Program-made: the position numbers and the translations under genes
Notes under the pieces: generated by a model
Told to the model about the DNA's origin: nothing
The model's input: only the letters and a program-made list of their open reading frames with translations
The model's database searches: none
Part shown: positions 26,185-35,164 of the stretch, piece after piece
How positions within the stretch are numbered: position 1 is the stretch's first letter
Layout of the letters: each line of letters begins with the position of its first letter
Assembly (NCBI GenBank): GCA_024343425.1
Contig: BRLC01000004.1
Span: 248,001-312,000 of the forward strand
From: Rhizobiaceae bacterium MnEN-MB40S
GTDB taxonomy: Bacteria > Pseudomonadota > Alphaproteobacteria > Rhizobiales > Rhizobiaceae
Length of the DNA stretch: 64,000 bases
Direction: 5' to 3'

Positions 26185-26540
26185 GATTCCCGAAACGAAC
26201 CCAAACTGCCCGGGACCTCATTTACCGAAACAAAGCCAGATTTGATTGACCACCGAAGATCCGCTCTGAATTGCCGAAACTTCGCGATTCCCGAAACAAA
26301 CCCAGATTCAGGAAAAGGCCATTTACCGAAACAAAGCCAGAGTTGGAAACAAGCCTCCCCACCACCCCTCACGCCGCACTTGATGCGGCGTCCAGGCGCC
26401 GCGCGTCTGCGCGGCGGAAATGAGGGGCGGACACCTGAAAACGCAAATTCCCGAAACAAAGCCAGATTGACCAGACGGAGACAATCATCACGAAAAACAC
26501 TCAAAATTCGGATTCCCGGAAACAAAGCCAAATTCAATTT
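26185..26540 (+). repeat. array 1 of short direct repeat, core CCGAAACAAAGCCAGA
   Basis: At least seven recognisable copies of ATT(C/T)(C/A)CCGAAACAAAGCCAGA-like units, with GAAAC beginning near 26192, 26227, 26276, 26293, 26328, 26453 and 26519, plus degenerate ones near 26254 and 26346. Spacing is 35 or about 17-18 bases in the dense part. Copy B of the two-hairpin repeat is embedded at 26365-26427. All copies point toward the aldehyde dehydrogenase gene. A second array on the opposite strand is at 42791-42943. No palindrome within the unit and no cas genes. Confidence 0.8.
26365..26427. repeat. two-hairpin dispersed repeat, copy B, with closing stem
   Basis: Outer stem CCCCTCA (26365-26371) with TGAGGGG (26421-26427). 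Hairpin 1 is CGCCGCA, CTTGA loop, TGCGGCG (26372-26390). Hairpin 2 is CGCCGCGC, GTCT loop, GCGCGGCG (26397-26416). Together they can fold as a three-way junction. Same loops as copy A at 24433-24492, with base changes in the stems compensated on the other side. Confidence 0.8.
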
Positions 26541-26664
26541 ACAGTCTCATATTTCGATCCCCTGCGTCATCTGCGCGCAGGATCGGAAACATTTATTTCA
26601 CAATGAGCGAATCCGGCGAACAATTCGGTTGCCGAGAGCGCGCGAATATGGTTCTCAACGATCC

Positions 26665-28101
26665 ATGACCAATTATCCTGACACAAAGCTGTTCATCGGC
26701 GGAGAATGGCGTGACGCCGTTTCCGGCCGGTCCATCCCCGTTATCAATCCCGCTACCGAAGAGACGATCGGAACCGTCGCCCACGCTGGCGTCGAGGATC
26801 TCGATCTTGCGCTCGAAGCGGTGTCCAGGGGGTTCAAGATCTGGAGCGCTGCCGGCGCCTTCCAGCGATCCCAGCTTATTCGCAAGGCGGCGAGCCTGCT
26901 TCGCGAACGGGCCGACGCCATCGCGGCGATCATGACGGCGGAACAGGGCAAGCCACTTGCCCAGGCGAAGGTGGAAGTGCTCGGCGGCGCCGACACGATC
27001 GACTGGTTCGCCGAAGAAGCGCGCCGCACCTATGGTCAGGTCATTCCGGCGCGCATGCCCGGCGTCACCCAGATGACGATCAAAGTCCCGGTCGGTCCGG
27101 TCGCGGCTTTCTCACCGTGGAATTTCCCGATCAACCAGGTGGTGCGCAAGCTCTCCGCCGCGCTCGCCACCGGCTGTTCCATCATCGTCAAGGGCCCCGA
27201 AGAAACGCCGGCTTCACCCGCGGCGCTGATCCAGTGTTTCATCGACGCCGGCATTCCTGAAGGCGTCGTCAACCTCGTCTACGGCACGCCGGCGGAAATC
27301 TCCGAATATCTCATTCCGCATCCGGTCATCCGCAAGATTTCCTTCACAGGATCGACCGCCGTCGGCAAGCAGCTCGCGTCGCTCGCCGGCCTGCACATGA
27401 AACGCGCAACCATGGAACTCGGCGGCCATGCGCCGGTGCTTGTCTTCGACGACGCCGATGTCGACAGCGCAATATCGCTGATGTCGGCGCACAAGTATCG
27501 CAACGCGGGACAGGTCTGCGTGTCTCCGACGCGCTTCCTCGTTCAGGACGCCGTCGCCGACCGGTTCGTCGACGGCTTCGTCGAAGCGTCGAAGGCGCTG
27601 AAGGTCGGCAACGGCGCTGACGAAGGCGTCGACATGGGTCCGCTCGCAAACGAGCGGCGCATTCCGATGATGGAAGAGCTGATCCAGGACGCCGTCGATC
27701 GCGGCAGCAAGCTCAAGACCGGCGGTCGGCGCATCGGCAACAAGGGCTATTTCTTCGAACCGACGGTCATCACGGATGTGCCGATCGAAGCACGCGGCAT
27801 GAACGAGGAGCCCTTCGGCCCCATCGCCTTCATCAATCGCTTCGATTCGCCCGAAAGCGCGATCGCCGAGGCCAATCGTCTGCCCTACGGTCTGGCCGCC
27901 TATGCCTTCACCGGCAGTTCGGCGACCATGCAGTCCCTGCGCAGCGAGGTCCAGTCGGGCATGCTGAGCATCAACCATCTGGGAATTGCGCTTCCTGAAT
28001 TGCCGTTCGGTGGAATTCAGGATTCAGGATACGGCACGGAAGGCGGCTCGGAAGCGACGGAAGCCTATCTCGACACTCGCCTCGTGACGCAAAAAGATTA
28101 G
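26665..28101 (+). CDS. NAD(P)-dependent aldehyde dehydrogenase (succinate-semialdehyde/lactaldehyde type)
   Basis: 478 residues from ATG 26665. The frame is open far upstream through the repeat array, but similarity begins at [30 protein letters not shown]. Key motifs: [27 protein letters not shown], catalytic Glu in [10 protein letters not shown] and catalytic Cys in [12 protein letters not shown], then [10 protein letters not shown]. No Shine-Dalgarno precedes the ATG; instead a six-codon ORF from 26648 ends in TGA overlapping it. The adjacent fucose-type operon converges on it. Substrate may be a sugar-derived aldehyde such as lactaldehyde, alpha-ketoglutarate semialdehyde or succinate semialdehyde. 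Confidence 0.92.
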   Translation: MTNYPDTKLFIGGEWRDAVSGRSIPVINPATEETIGTVAHAGVEDLDLALEAVSRGFKIWSAAGAFQRSQLIRKAASLLRERADAIAAIMTAEQGKPLAQAKVEVLGGADTIDWFAEEARRTYGQVIPARMPGVTQMTIKVPVGPVAAFSPWNFPINQVVRKLSAALATGCSIIVKGPEETPASPAALIQCFIDAGIPEGVVNLVYGTPAEISEYLIPHPVIRKISFTGSTAVGKQLASLAGLHMKRATMELGGHAPVLVFDDADVDSAISLMSAHKYRNAGQVCVSPTRFLVQDAVADRFVDGFVEASKALKVGNGADEGVDMGPLANERRIPMMEELIQDAVDRGSKLKTGGRRIGNKGYFFEPTVITDVPIEARGMNEEPFGPIAFINRFDSPESAIAEANRLPYGLAAYAFTGSSATMQSLRSEVQSGMLSINHLGIALPELPFGGIQDSGYGTEGGSEATEAYLDTRLVTQKD

Positions 28102-28113
28102 CAATAACAAATA

Positions 28114-28140
28114 GATACGGCCCCAATGCGGGGCCGTATC
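28114..28140 (-). terminator. intergenic terminator hairpin between convergent genes
   Basis: GATACGGCCCC (28114-28124) pairs perfectly with GGGGCCGTATC (28130-28140) around AATGC. Read on the minus strand the stem is followed by a T-rich TATTTGTTATT, so it best terminates the minus-strand sugar operon, and may also stop the aldehyde dehydrogenase message. Confidence 0.75.
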
Positions 28141-28159
28141 CGTTCAGGAATTCATCGAT

Positions 28160-28999
28160 TCAGGCCGCAACGACTTTCTGCTGCTGCGCGCCCAGGCCTT
28201 CGACGCCAAGAGACATGACCTCTCCGCCTTTCAGGAAGGTCGGGGGATTCTGTCCCATTCCGACGCCGGGCGGCGTTCCGGTCGAAATGATGTCGCCCGG
28301 CTGAAGGCTCATGAAACGGCTGATATAGCTGACGAGAAACTGAACGCCGTAGACCATCGTTTCGGTCGTGCCGTCCTGATAGCGATGTCCGTCGACGTCC
28401 AGCCACAGCTTCATCTTCTGCGGATCGGCCACCTCGTCGCGCGTCACCATCCAAGGACCGATCGGACCGAACGTGTCGCAACCCTTGCCCTTGTCCCAGG
28501 TGCCGTGGCGCTCGATCTGGAATTCCCGTTCCGAGACGTCGTTGATCACGCAATAGCCGGCGACATGGTCGAACGCGTCCGCCTCTTCGATATAGACGCC
28601 GCCCTTGCCGATGACGACGCCGAGCTCGACTTCCCAGTCCGTCTTCACCGAATTGCGCGGGATGAGCACATCGTCATTCGGACCGCAGATCGCGCTTGTC
28701 GCCTTCATGAAGATGATAGGCTCCGGCGGCACTGTCGCTCCGGTTTCGGCCGCATGGTCGGAATAATTCAGGCCGATGCAGATGAACTTTCCGACATTGC
28801 CGACGCATGGTCCGATGCGGCCATCCGCCAGAACCGGCAGCGTGTCGATGTCGGCCGCGGCGATTTTCTCCAGCGTCTCCGGCAGAAGCGCCTCGCCGGC
28901 AATGTCGTCGACGATCGAAGAGAGGTCGCGGGCCTTACCCTCGGAATCCAGAATGGCGGGCTTTTCCTTGCCGGCATCGCCGACGCGTAGCAGTTTCAT
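28160..28999 (-). CDS. FAH-family hydrolase, probable 2,4-diketo-3-deoxy-L-fuconate hydrolase
   Basis: 279 residues from ATG 28999, with AAGGA upstream. FICIGLNYSDHAAETGATVPPEPIIFMKATSAI and DWEVELGVVIGKGGVYIEEADAFDHVAGYCVINDVSERE show the fumarylacetoacetase fold with its Glu-x-Glu and Asp metal ligands; PGDIISTGTPPGVGMG is the C-terminal motif. In non-phosphorylating L-fucose or L-rhamnose pathways this enzyme splits the diketo acid to pyruvate and L-lactate. It is last in the operon, directly behind the fuconate dehydratase and dehydrogenase, which supports that reading over other FAH activities. Confidence 0.85.
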   Translation of the reverse strand: MKLLRVGDAGKEKPAILDSEGKARDLSSIVDDIAGEALLPETLEKIAAADIDTLPVLADGRIGPCVGNVGKFICIGLNYSDHAAETGATVPPEPIIFMKATSAICGPNDDVLIPRNSVKTDWEVELGVVIGKGGVYIEEADAFDHVAGYCVINDVSEREFQIERHGTWDKGKGCDTFGPIGPWMVTRDEVADPQKMKLWLDVDGHRYQDGTTETMVYGVQFLVSYISRFMSLQPGDIISTGTPPGVGMGQNPPTFLKGGEVMSLGVEGLGAQQQKVVAA

Positions 29000-29018
29000 C
29001 AGTCTATCCTTGTTGTTG

Positions 29019-30314
29019 TCAGGCTGCGGCAGTTGTGTCGCCGTGAAAGACATGGCTGTCAATGGACTCCGGCTTCATTTCGATCGAGAAGCCGGGAAGG
29101 ACAGGCGGCATGTAGGCCGCCTCACGAATGACGCACGGATCGACGAAATGCTCGTGCAGATGGTCGACGAACTCGATCACCCTGCCCTCCTTCGTGCCGG
29201 AGACCGCAACATAGTCGATCATCGACAGGTGCTGGACATATTCGCACAGCCCGACGCCGCCGGCGTGCGGCCACACCGGAAGCCCGTATTTCGACGCCAT
29301 CAACAGCACGCCGAGCACTTCGTTCAGCCCGCCGATCCTGCAGGCGTCGATCTGAACGATATCGATGGCGCCGCCGGCGATCAGTTGCTTGAAGATGATA
29401 CGGTTCTGGCACATCTCGCCGGTCGCGACCTTGACCGGAGCCACCGCTTCGCGAATGCGCCGGTGACCGGCGATATCGTCCGGGCTCGTCGGCTCCTCGA
29501 TGAAATAGGGTTTGGCGAAGGCGAGCTTGCCGACCCAGTCGACCGCCTGATCGACATCCCACACCTGGTTGGCGTCGATCATCAGGAACCGGTCCGGCCC
29601 GAGTTCCTCGCGGGCGATGGTCAGACGGCGGATGTCGTCTTCCATATCGCGCCCGACCTTCAGCTTGACATGGGTGTAGCCCGCGGCGACAGCCTCGCGG
29701 CAAAGCCGGCGCAACTTGTCGTCGGGATAGCCGAGCCAGCCCGCCGATGTCGTATAGCAGGGATAGCCATGCGCCTCGAGGTCGGCGATGCGCTCCTTCT
29801 TTCCCGGTTCCGCCTTGCGCAGAATTTCGAGCGCCTCGTCCCGCGTGATCGCGTCGGTCAGATACCGGAAGTCGACGATGTCGACGATCTCTTCCGGGCT
29901 CATTTCCGCGACCAGTCGCCAGACGGGCTTGCCGGCCTGCTTGGCGAGAAGGTCCCACACCGCGTTGACCACCGCGCCGGTGGCGAGGTGGATAGCGCCC
30001 TTGTCCGGTCCGATCCAGCGCAACTGGCTGTCCGAGGTGACATGCCGCCAGAACCGGCCGGGATTTTCCCGTATCCAGGCAAGATCGAGCCCCACGACAA
30101 GGTGGCGCATCGCCTCGATAGCCGCACAGCAGATATCGTTGCCGCGTCCGATCGTGAAGGTCAGACCATGTCCGGTAAGGTCGCCGTCATCCGTTTCCAG
30201 GATGACATAGGCCGCGGAATAGTCCGGGTCGGGATTCATGGCGTCCGATCCGTCCAGATGCTGCGACGTCGGAAACCGGAGATCGAACGTCTTGAGTCCG
30301 GTGATGTGAGTCAC
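29019..30314 (-). CDS. L-fuconate dehydratase (enolase superfamily)
   Basis: 431 residues from GTG 30314, which has GAGGA about 10 bases upstream and gives the family start THITGLKTFDLRFPTS. Lys217 and Lys219 (HVKLKVG), Asp247 (MIDANQVWD), IEEPTSPDD, ATGEMCQNR and WPHAGGVGLCEYVQHLS are the mandelate-racemase-type catalytic and metal positions. The insert LRKAEPGKKERIADLEAHGYPCYTTSAGWLGY is specific to fuconate dehydratases. It removes water from L-fuconate to give 2-keto-3-deoxy-L-fuconate. The next gene (upstream on the strand) is the matching dehydrogenase. Confidence 0.92.
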   Translation of the reverse strand: MTHITGLKTFDLRFPTSQHLDGSDAMNPDPDYSAAYVILETDDGDLTGHGLTFTIGRGNDICCAAIEAMRHLVVGLDLAWIRENPGRFWRHVTSDSQLRWIGPDKGAIHLATGAVVNAVWDLLAKQAGKPVWRLVAEMSPEEIVDIVDFRYLTDAITRDEALEILRKAEPGKKERIADLEAHGYPCYTTSAGWLGYPDDKLRRLCREAVAAGYTHVKLKVGRDMEDDIRRLTIAREELGPDRFLMIDANQVWDVDQAVDWVGKLAFAKPYFIEEPTSPDDIAGHRRIREAVAPVKVATGEMCQNRIIFKQLIAGGAIDIVQIDACRIGGLNEVLGVLLMASKYGLPVWPHAGGVGLCEYVQHLSMIDYVAVSGTKEGRVIEFVDHLHEHFVDPCVIREAAYMPPVLPGFSIEMKPESIDSHVFHGDTTAAA

Positions 30315-30333
30315 TGTGCAGTCATCCTCAGCT

Positions 30334-31068
30334 TCAGATCGTCCACCCGCCGTCGATGGCGCAGGCCTGGCCGCTCGTGTAGGTGGCGTTGGCGAGGTAG
30401 ACGGCGAGATCGGCGATCTCTTCCGCTTCGCCGAGGCGGCCCATCGGCTGGCGCGCGATAAACGCCGCGCGAGCCTTTTCATAGTCGCCCTGCGCCCGCA
30501 TCCGATCCTGCAGCGACGGACTTTCGACGGTGCCCGGACAGATCGCGTTACAGCGGATGTTCTGCGTCACATAGTCGGCAGAGACAGCCTTCGTCAGCCC
30601 GACGACGGCCGCCTTGGTGGTGCCGTAGGCAAAGCGGTTCGGCACGCCCTTGATGGAGCTTGCGACCGACGACATGTTGATGATCGCCCCGCCGCCGTGT
30701 TCGAGCATCGAGGGAAGCACGGCCCGGATCGTGCGGATCATGGAGCGCACGTTGAGATCGACCGCGAAATCGAACTCCTCGTCCTTCATCTCCAGGATGG
30801 ATCCGCCATGGACGAAGCCCGCTCCATTGAAGAGCACGTCGACATGGCCGATTTCGCTGACGACGGCCTTGACGTTCTCATCGCTCAGCACATCCAGCTT
30901 GCGCGTCTCGACGCCGCTTTCGCCGGCAAGCTCCGCCAGCGTCGTCTCGTTGATATCCGTTGCGAACACCCGCGCGCCGGCCGCCGCGAAGGCCAGCGCG
31001 GTTGCGCGACCGATTCCCTGTCCTGCCGCCGTGACCAGCGCTGTCTTGCCGTTGATCCAGTTCGTCAT
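30334..31068 (-). CDS. short-chain dehydrogenase, probable 2-keto-3-deoxy-L-fuconate dehydrogenase
   Basis: 244 residues from ATG 31068 with GGAGAGA upstream. The NAD site is TAAGQGIGRATALAF and ATDINETTLAEL (Asp at the end of beta-2 suggests NAD). Catalytic Ser in NMSSVASS, then YGTTK with the YxxxK pair; RCNAICPGTVESPSLQDRM is characteristic of 2-keto-3-deoxy-L-fuconate dehydrogenase and its BDH2 relatives. The enzyme would make 2,4-diketo-3-deoxy-L-fuconate, the substrate of the FAH hydrolase in the same operon. Confidence 0.9.
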   Translation of the reverse strand: MTNWINGKTALVTAAGQGIGRATALAFAAAGARVFATDINETTLAELAGESGVETRKLDVLSDENVKAVVSEIGHVDVLFNGAGFVHGGSILEMKDEEFDFAVDLNVRSMIRTIRAVLPSMLEHGGGAIINMSSVASSIKGVPNRFAYGTTKAAVVGLTKAVSADYVTQNIRCNAICPGTVESPSLQDRMRAQGDYEKARAAFIARQPMGRLGEAEEIADLAVYLANATYTSGQACAIDGGWTI

Positions 31069-31085
31069 CTTCTCTCCATCAAGCC

Positions 31086-31538
31086 TCAAGCGGGCTTGTT
31101 CTTGCGTTCCACGATATGAATGTGATCGGCGACGAGAACCACCTCGTCGCGCTGGTTGAGCACCTCGGTGCGTTCCACCACCCGGCCCATCTCGGCCCGT
31201 TTCGGGTCATCCTCCTTGGAGACGATGGTGACCCGGCTGCGGATCGTATCGCCGATGAAGACCGGCCTCACGAAGCGCAGCCGGTCGTATCCGTAGGAGA
31301 ATGCGACCGGATTGATGACGCTGGCCGTCAGACCGACGCCGATGGCGAACACCATCGTCCCGTGAGCGATCCGCTGCCCGAAAGGCTGCGTCTTCATGAA
31401 CTCGACGTCCATGTGATGAGGGAAAAAATCGCCCGTATGTCCGGCGTGAACCACGAAGTCGGTTTCGGTGATCGTGCGGCCATAGGTCATGCGCTCGTGG
31501 CCGATTTCATATTCCTCGAAATAGATTGTCTGTTCCAT
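31086..31538 (-). CDS. MaoC-like hot-dog dehydratase
   Basis: 150 residues: [65 protein letters not shown]. This is the MaoC hydratase signature with the Asp/His dyad in the [10 protein letters not shown] and RIAHG regions. Such proteins hydrate enoyl-CoA esters or act on mesaconyl-type substrates. No step of the standard fucose pathway needs one, so its presence between the sugar dehydrogenases is unexplained; the CaiB CoA transferase at 41355 may be its partner. 2 bases separate it from the upstream gene. Confidence 0.85.
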   Translation of the reverse strand: MEQTIYFEEYEIGHERMTYGRTITETDFVVHAGHTGDFFPHHMDVEFMKTQPFGQRIAHGTMVFAIGVGLTASVINPVAFSYGYDRLRFVRPVFIGDTIRSRVTIVSKEDDPKRAEMGRVVERTEVLNQRDEVVLVADHIHIVERKNKPA

Positions 31539-31540
31539 CT

Positions 31541-32614
31541 TTACGGTCTCTTCTCAAGCGGCGTGGCGGACGACGCCGAGGATGTGTAGGCGGCCTCGAC
31601 GAGCGCCATGGTGTTCCAGGCGTCCTCGACGGAGCTGACGAGTTCGTCGTCCTCGCCGGCCGCGAAACGCTGAAGGTTCGCCATGCGGCCGACAAAGGCG
31701 TCCGGGAACCACGATCCATGCAGCGGAACCGGGATCCATTCCGCGCCGCCTTTCGGACGGATCTCCAGGATGTCTGGTTCCCCGCGCGGATAATCCAGAT
31801 TGACGCCAAGCTGCAGATAGGCCGCCCCTTCCGTGCCGCAGACCCGGAATTCGCAAGCCTGATATTTACGACCGAAATCATGATCGTGGTTGATCGAGAG
31901 CGAACAGCGGACACTGTCGCCATAGTCGAGGATCGCGCTGGTGCGCGTCTGCGCGACGTCGTGGTTCGGATGACCGATCGATTTCGCGTGGACTCCGTCG
32001 GGATCGCCGAGGATCTGACGGATCAGATCCAGATAATGGATCGAATGCATGGCGATTTCGATCCGGGGCAGGCCCTTAAGAAAAGGCCAGAGCTGCCAGG
32101 GGGTCGCGAGCGCCAGCCAGGCGTCGAAATCCACCACGTCGCCGAGCCATCCCTTGTCAATCGCATCTGTCAGCGCCAGCATCATGGGAGCGAAACGGAG
32201 CTGGAAATTGACCGCCGCCTTCAAATTCTTTTCGCGACAGATCTTCAGGATTTCCGTTGCGTCTTCCAGGTCGCTTCCCATCGGCTTCTGGATCAGCGCC
32301 GCCGCTCCGTCCGGCAGCTGCCTCAGCACATTGGCGTGGGCTTTCGGAGGCGTCGCGAGATCGAAAATGGCGCCAGGCACGCCGACTGCGTCCTCGATCG
32401 ACGAGAAGGCTGCCACCCCCCATTCACCTGCGAGCTTTTTCGCTTTCTCCTGATCCGGATCGTAGAGACCGGCCACGGGAAAGCCTGCCTTTCTGTAGGC
32501 AGGGAAATGCGCGTCGCCGACAATCGAACCGGCTCCGAAAGTCACGATGGGCCGCGGCTCGGAAGGCATCGGCCAGGACTGACTGAGCGCAGCCGGATCG
32601 AAGCGATCAGTCAT
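31541..32614 (-). CDS. Gfo/Idh/MocA-family NAD(P)-dependent sugar dehydrogenase
   Basis: 357 residues. Rossmann start [31 protein letters not shown], then [15 protein letters not shown], where the usual Glu of the E-K-P motif is Gln; [11 protein letters not shown] is the catalytic His region. Likely oxidises a sugar at C1 or C3, possibly L-fucose to its lactone, since no other fucose dehydrogenase is present here. Overlaps the mutarotase gene by 8 bases, so the two are translationally linked. Confidence 0.85.
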   Translation of the reverse strand: MTDRFDPAALSQSWPMPSEPRPIVTFGAGSIVGDAHFPAYRKAGFPVAGLYDPDQEKAKKLAGEWGVAAFSSIEDAVGVPGAIFDLATPPKAHANVLRQLPDGAAALIQKPMGSDLEDATEILKICREKNLKAAVNFQLRFAPMMLALTDAIDKGWLGDVVDFDAWLALATPWQLWPFLKGLPRIEIAMHSIHYLDLIRQILGDPDGVHAKSIGHPNHDVAQTRTSAILDYGDSVRCSLSINHDHDFGRKYQACEFRVCGTEGAAYLQLGVNLDYPRGEPDILEIRPKGGAEWIPVPLHGSWFPDAFVGRMANLQRFAAGEDDELVSSVEDAWNTMALVEAAYTSSASSATPLEKRP

Positions 32615-32936
32615 GATGGAAGACCTCGTCCATCATCGCCCACCACTCGCCGTCCTTACGCGTTTCCAACGGCTTCTGACATGGCATGCAGACGTCCCAC
32701 CATTCCAGCGTCCTGGGATCAGCCGCCATCTTCGCGGCGTCGGCCTCGAAATCCTCGCCATGATATTCCCAGTAACCGAAGAGCAGGTTCTCCGGCTCCT
32801 TCAGGAAGATGGAATAGTTGCGGATATTGCATTTCGAGATCATGTCCAGAACATCGGGCCAGACGGCCGCATGCAGGCGCTTGTACTCGTCGACCTTTTC
32901 CGGATCGAGGCCGATGACCATTCCCATCCTCTGCAT
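32607..32936 (-). CDS. L-rhamnose/L-fucose mutarotase (RhaM family)
   Basis: 109 residues, the normal length. RMGMVIGLDPEKVDEYKRLHAAVWPDVLDMISKCNIRNYSIFL and LLFGYWEYHGEDFEADAAKMAADPRTLEWWDVCMPCQKPL follow the RhaM ferredoxin-like fold including the EYKRLH and WW motifs. The enzyme interconverts alpha and beta anomers of a 6-deoxy-sugar, giving the dehydrogenase its preferred anomer. Overlaps both neighbours. Confidence 0.92.
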   Translation of the reverse strand: MQRMGMVIGLDPEKVDEYKRLHAAVWPDVLDMISKCNIRNYSIFLKEPENLLFGYWEYHGEDFEADAAKMAADPRTLEWWDVCMPCQKPLETRKDGEWWAMMDEVFHHD

Positions 32937-34060
32937 CAGGTAAGCTCTCCCTCGGTAATCGTGGTCGTGAATTCCGCAATGCTCTGGCCGACGACAGCGT
33001 CCCAGTCCCAGTCAATTCCGAGTCCCGGCTCCGACGGCGCAATGGCGTGACCATCCTCGATCTTCATGCTGCTGGACGTCAGCGTATCGAGCTGAGGGAT
33101 GTATTCTACATATTTGCCGTTCTGAACGGCGCAGGTAAGGCTCACATGCAGTTCCATGAGGAAATGCGGGCACACGGGGATATCAAAGGCTTCCGCCGCA
33201 TGGGCAACCTTCAGCCAGGGTGTGACGCCGCCAATGCGGCCGACATCCACCTGTACGATCGAACACGCGCCACGCTGCATGTACTCCCGGAAATGACGAA
33301 TGGAATAGAGCGATTCGCCAACGGCGATCGGCGTCGACGTGGAGTTCGACAGACGGACATGGCCGTCGATATCGTCGGCGGCGATCGGCTCCTCGAGCCA
33401 GGCGAGATCCAAATCACGCAACCGGTCGGCTCGGCGGATGACCTCATCGACGGTGAAACCCTGATTGCAATCGGTCATGATCTCGTAACCGTTTCCCACG
33501 GCGGCGCGAACCGCAGAGAGGCGCTCATGATCTTCCGAGCCATGCGGCCTGCCGATCTTGACCTTCGAGCCTTTGAAGCCCTTCGACTGCGCTTCCAGAG
33601 CGTCGTCGACAAGCGCCTGCTTCTCGATATGCAGCCACCCGCCCTCGGTCGTATAGAGCGGGCATCGATCCTTTGCTCCGCCAGCGAGCTTCCACAAGGG
33701 CAGACCCTGCTTGCGCGCCCTTAGATCCCACAGCGCCGTATCCACGGCGGCGAGCGCAATCGAAGTGATCGCGCCGATGGTCGTTGCGTGTGTGGCGAAT
33801 TCCAGATCGTGCCAGATGGCCTCGATCCTGTCGGCGTCGCGCCCGATCAACCGCGGGACAAGATGATCGCCGAGAAGCCGCATGACGGAGGAGCCGCCGG
33901 TTCCAATCGTGTAACTGTAGCCAGTTCCCGTTGCCCCGTCCGAATCCGTGATCGTGACGATCGGCGTTTCCTGGCTGTCGAAACTCTGGATGGCGTCCGT
34001 GCGTTTGACCTTGGGAACAAGGTTGACCATCCGCAATTCGACTTTTTCGATCTTCGCCAT
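32936..34060 (-). CDS. second enolase-superfamily sugar acid dehydratase (mandelate racemase type)
   Basis: 374 residues. Lys166-x-Lys168 (SKVKIG), Asp197 (IMTDCNQ), LEEP, AVGESLYS and CPHFLMELH give the mandelate racemase group site. It is only distantly like the fuconate dehydratase in the same operon and lacks the fuconate-specific insert, so it probably acts on a different sugar acid or on a related epimer imported by the same transporter. One-base overlap with the mutarotase gene, 4 bases after the ATPase stop. Confidence 0.85.
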   Translation of the reverse strand: MAKIEKVELRMVNLVPKVKRTDAIQSFDSQETPIVTITDSDGATGTGYSYTIGTGGSSVMRLLGDHLVPRLIGRDADRIEAIWHDLEFATHATTIGAITSIALAAVDTALWDLRARKQGLPLWKLAGGAKDRCPLYTTEGGWLHIEKQALVDDALEAQSKGFKGSKVKIGRPHGSEDHERLSAVRAAVGNGYEIMTDCNQGFTVDEVIRRADRLRDLDLAWLEEPIAADDIDGHVRLSNSTSTPIAVGESLYSIRHFREYMQRGACSIVQVDVGRIGGVTPWLKVAHAAEAFDIPVCPHFLMELHVSLTCAVQNGKYVEYIPQLDTLTSSSMKIEDGHAIAPSEPGLGIDWDWDAVVGQSIAEFTTTITEGELT

Positions 34061-34064
34061 TGGA

Positions 34065-35162
34065 TCAACTCCTCAAGGTTTTCTCCGTGTCCGCAGAGAA
34101 CAAATGCGCCTGACTGAGGTCAAAACTCAAGTCCACCCGGTCTCCCGGATGGAGCGCTTTTGGATTGAGCATGCGGGCGATCCAGTCGTCGCCTGCAAAT
34201 TCAGCAAAGACAAGCGTTTCGTTGCCGAGCGGCTCTGTAATCGACACCGGCACGTCGACCGTGTGCACATCCGTCGCATCGCCGGAGTGGATGCCGTGTC
34301 CCGCGGGAAACACGTCGTCCGGCCGGATACCGAAGACGACTTTGCCGCCGGCCGACACCTTGTCGCGAAACTGCGGCGGGATCGGCAGGGCATCGCCATT
34401 GGCGAAGACCATCTTGCCGTCGGCGATCTCGGCCTCGCGCAAATTCATGGTCGGCGAGCCGATAAACCCTGCGACAAACCGGGTGGCCGGCCGCTGGAAC
34501 ACCTCTTCCGGCGTCCCCACCTGTTCAATATGCCCGTCGCGCATGATGACGATGCGATCGGAAAGCGTCATCGCCTCGACCTGGTCATGCGTCACATAGA
34601 TCACCGTCGACTGGACCTGCGCATGCAGTTTCTTGATTTCGGTGCGCATCTGCATGCGCAGCTTGGCGTCGAGATTGGACAACGGTTCGTCGAACAGGAA
34701 GACGTCCGGCTTGCGCACGATGGCCCGCCCCATGGCGACGCGCTGACGCTGACCGCCGGATAGCTGCGACGGGCGTCGCTCCAGAAGCTCCTCAAGGCTG
34801 AGGGTGCGCGCTGCTTCAGCCACCGCCGCATCGATCTCGGACTGAGGGCGCCCGGCGATCTTGAGCGAGAACCCCATATTCTCCGCGACCGACATGTGTG
34901 GATAGAGCGCGTAGGACTGGAACACCATCGAGATGTTGCGTTGGCGCGGCGGAAGGTCGTTGACGACGCGGTCCCCGATCCTGATCTTGCCGCCGGTGAT
35001 GTCCTCAAGCCCTGCGATCATACGCAGAGACGTTGACTTTCCGCAGCCGGACGGCCCAACGAGGGCAATGAACTCCCGGTCGGCGACATCGAGATTGATC
35101 GAATGCACGACCTCGAGGTTTCCGTATTTCTTGACCAGATTGTTGAGCGAAACAGTAGCCAT
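34065..35162 (-). CDS. sugar ABC transporter ATPase (UgpC/MsmK type)
   Basis: 365 residues from ATG 35162; an upstream extension overlaps the permease gene and is not needed. Walker A GPSGCGKSTSLRMIAGLEDITGG, Q-loop MVFQSYALYPHMSV, signature LSGGQRQRVAMGRAIVRKP, Walker B VFLFDEPLSNLDAKLR and H-loop THDQVEAMTLSDRI are all intact. The C-terminal TOBE region (VVFGIRPDDVFP) is the usual regulatory domain of MalK-like subunits. Works as a homodimer with the two permeases upstream. Confidence 0.95.
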   Translation of the reverse strand: MATVSLNNLVKKYGNLEVVHSINLDVADREFIALVGPSGCGKSTSLRMIAGLEDITGGKIRIGDRVVNDLPPRQRNISMVFQSYALYPHMSVAENMGFSLKIAGRPQSEIDAAVAEAARTLSLEELLERRPSQLSGGQRQRVAMGRAIVRKPDVFLFDEPLSNLDAKLRMQMRTEIKKLHAQVQSTVIYVTHDQVEAMTLSDRIVIMRDGHIEQVGTPEEVFQRPATRFVAGFIGSPTMNLREAEIADGKMVFANGDALPIPPQFRDKVSAGGKVVFGIRPDDVFPAGHGIHSGDATDVHTVDVPVSITEPLGNETLVFAEFAGDDWIARMLNPKALHPGDRVDLSFDLSQAHLFSADTEKTLRS

Positions 35163-35164
35163 GA

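Noticed and set aside
26122-26664. A 180-codon N-terminal extension of the aldehyde dehydrogenase
   Set aside because: It runs through the repeat array and the hairpin element, is of low complexity and aldehyde dehydrogenases begin at the equivalent of 26665.
28776-30461. 561-codon plus-strand frame opposite the fuconate dehydratase
   Set aside because: Antisense of a well-supported enolase gene, no ribosome site, Asp/Arg-rich composition.
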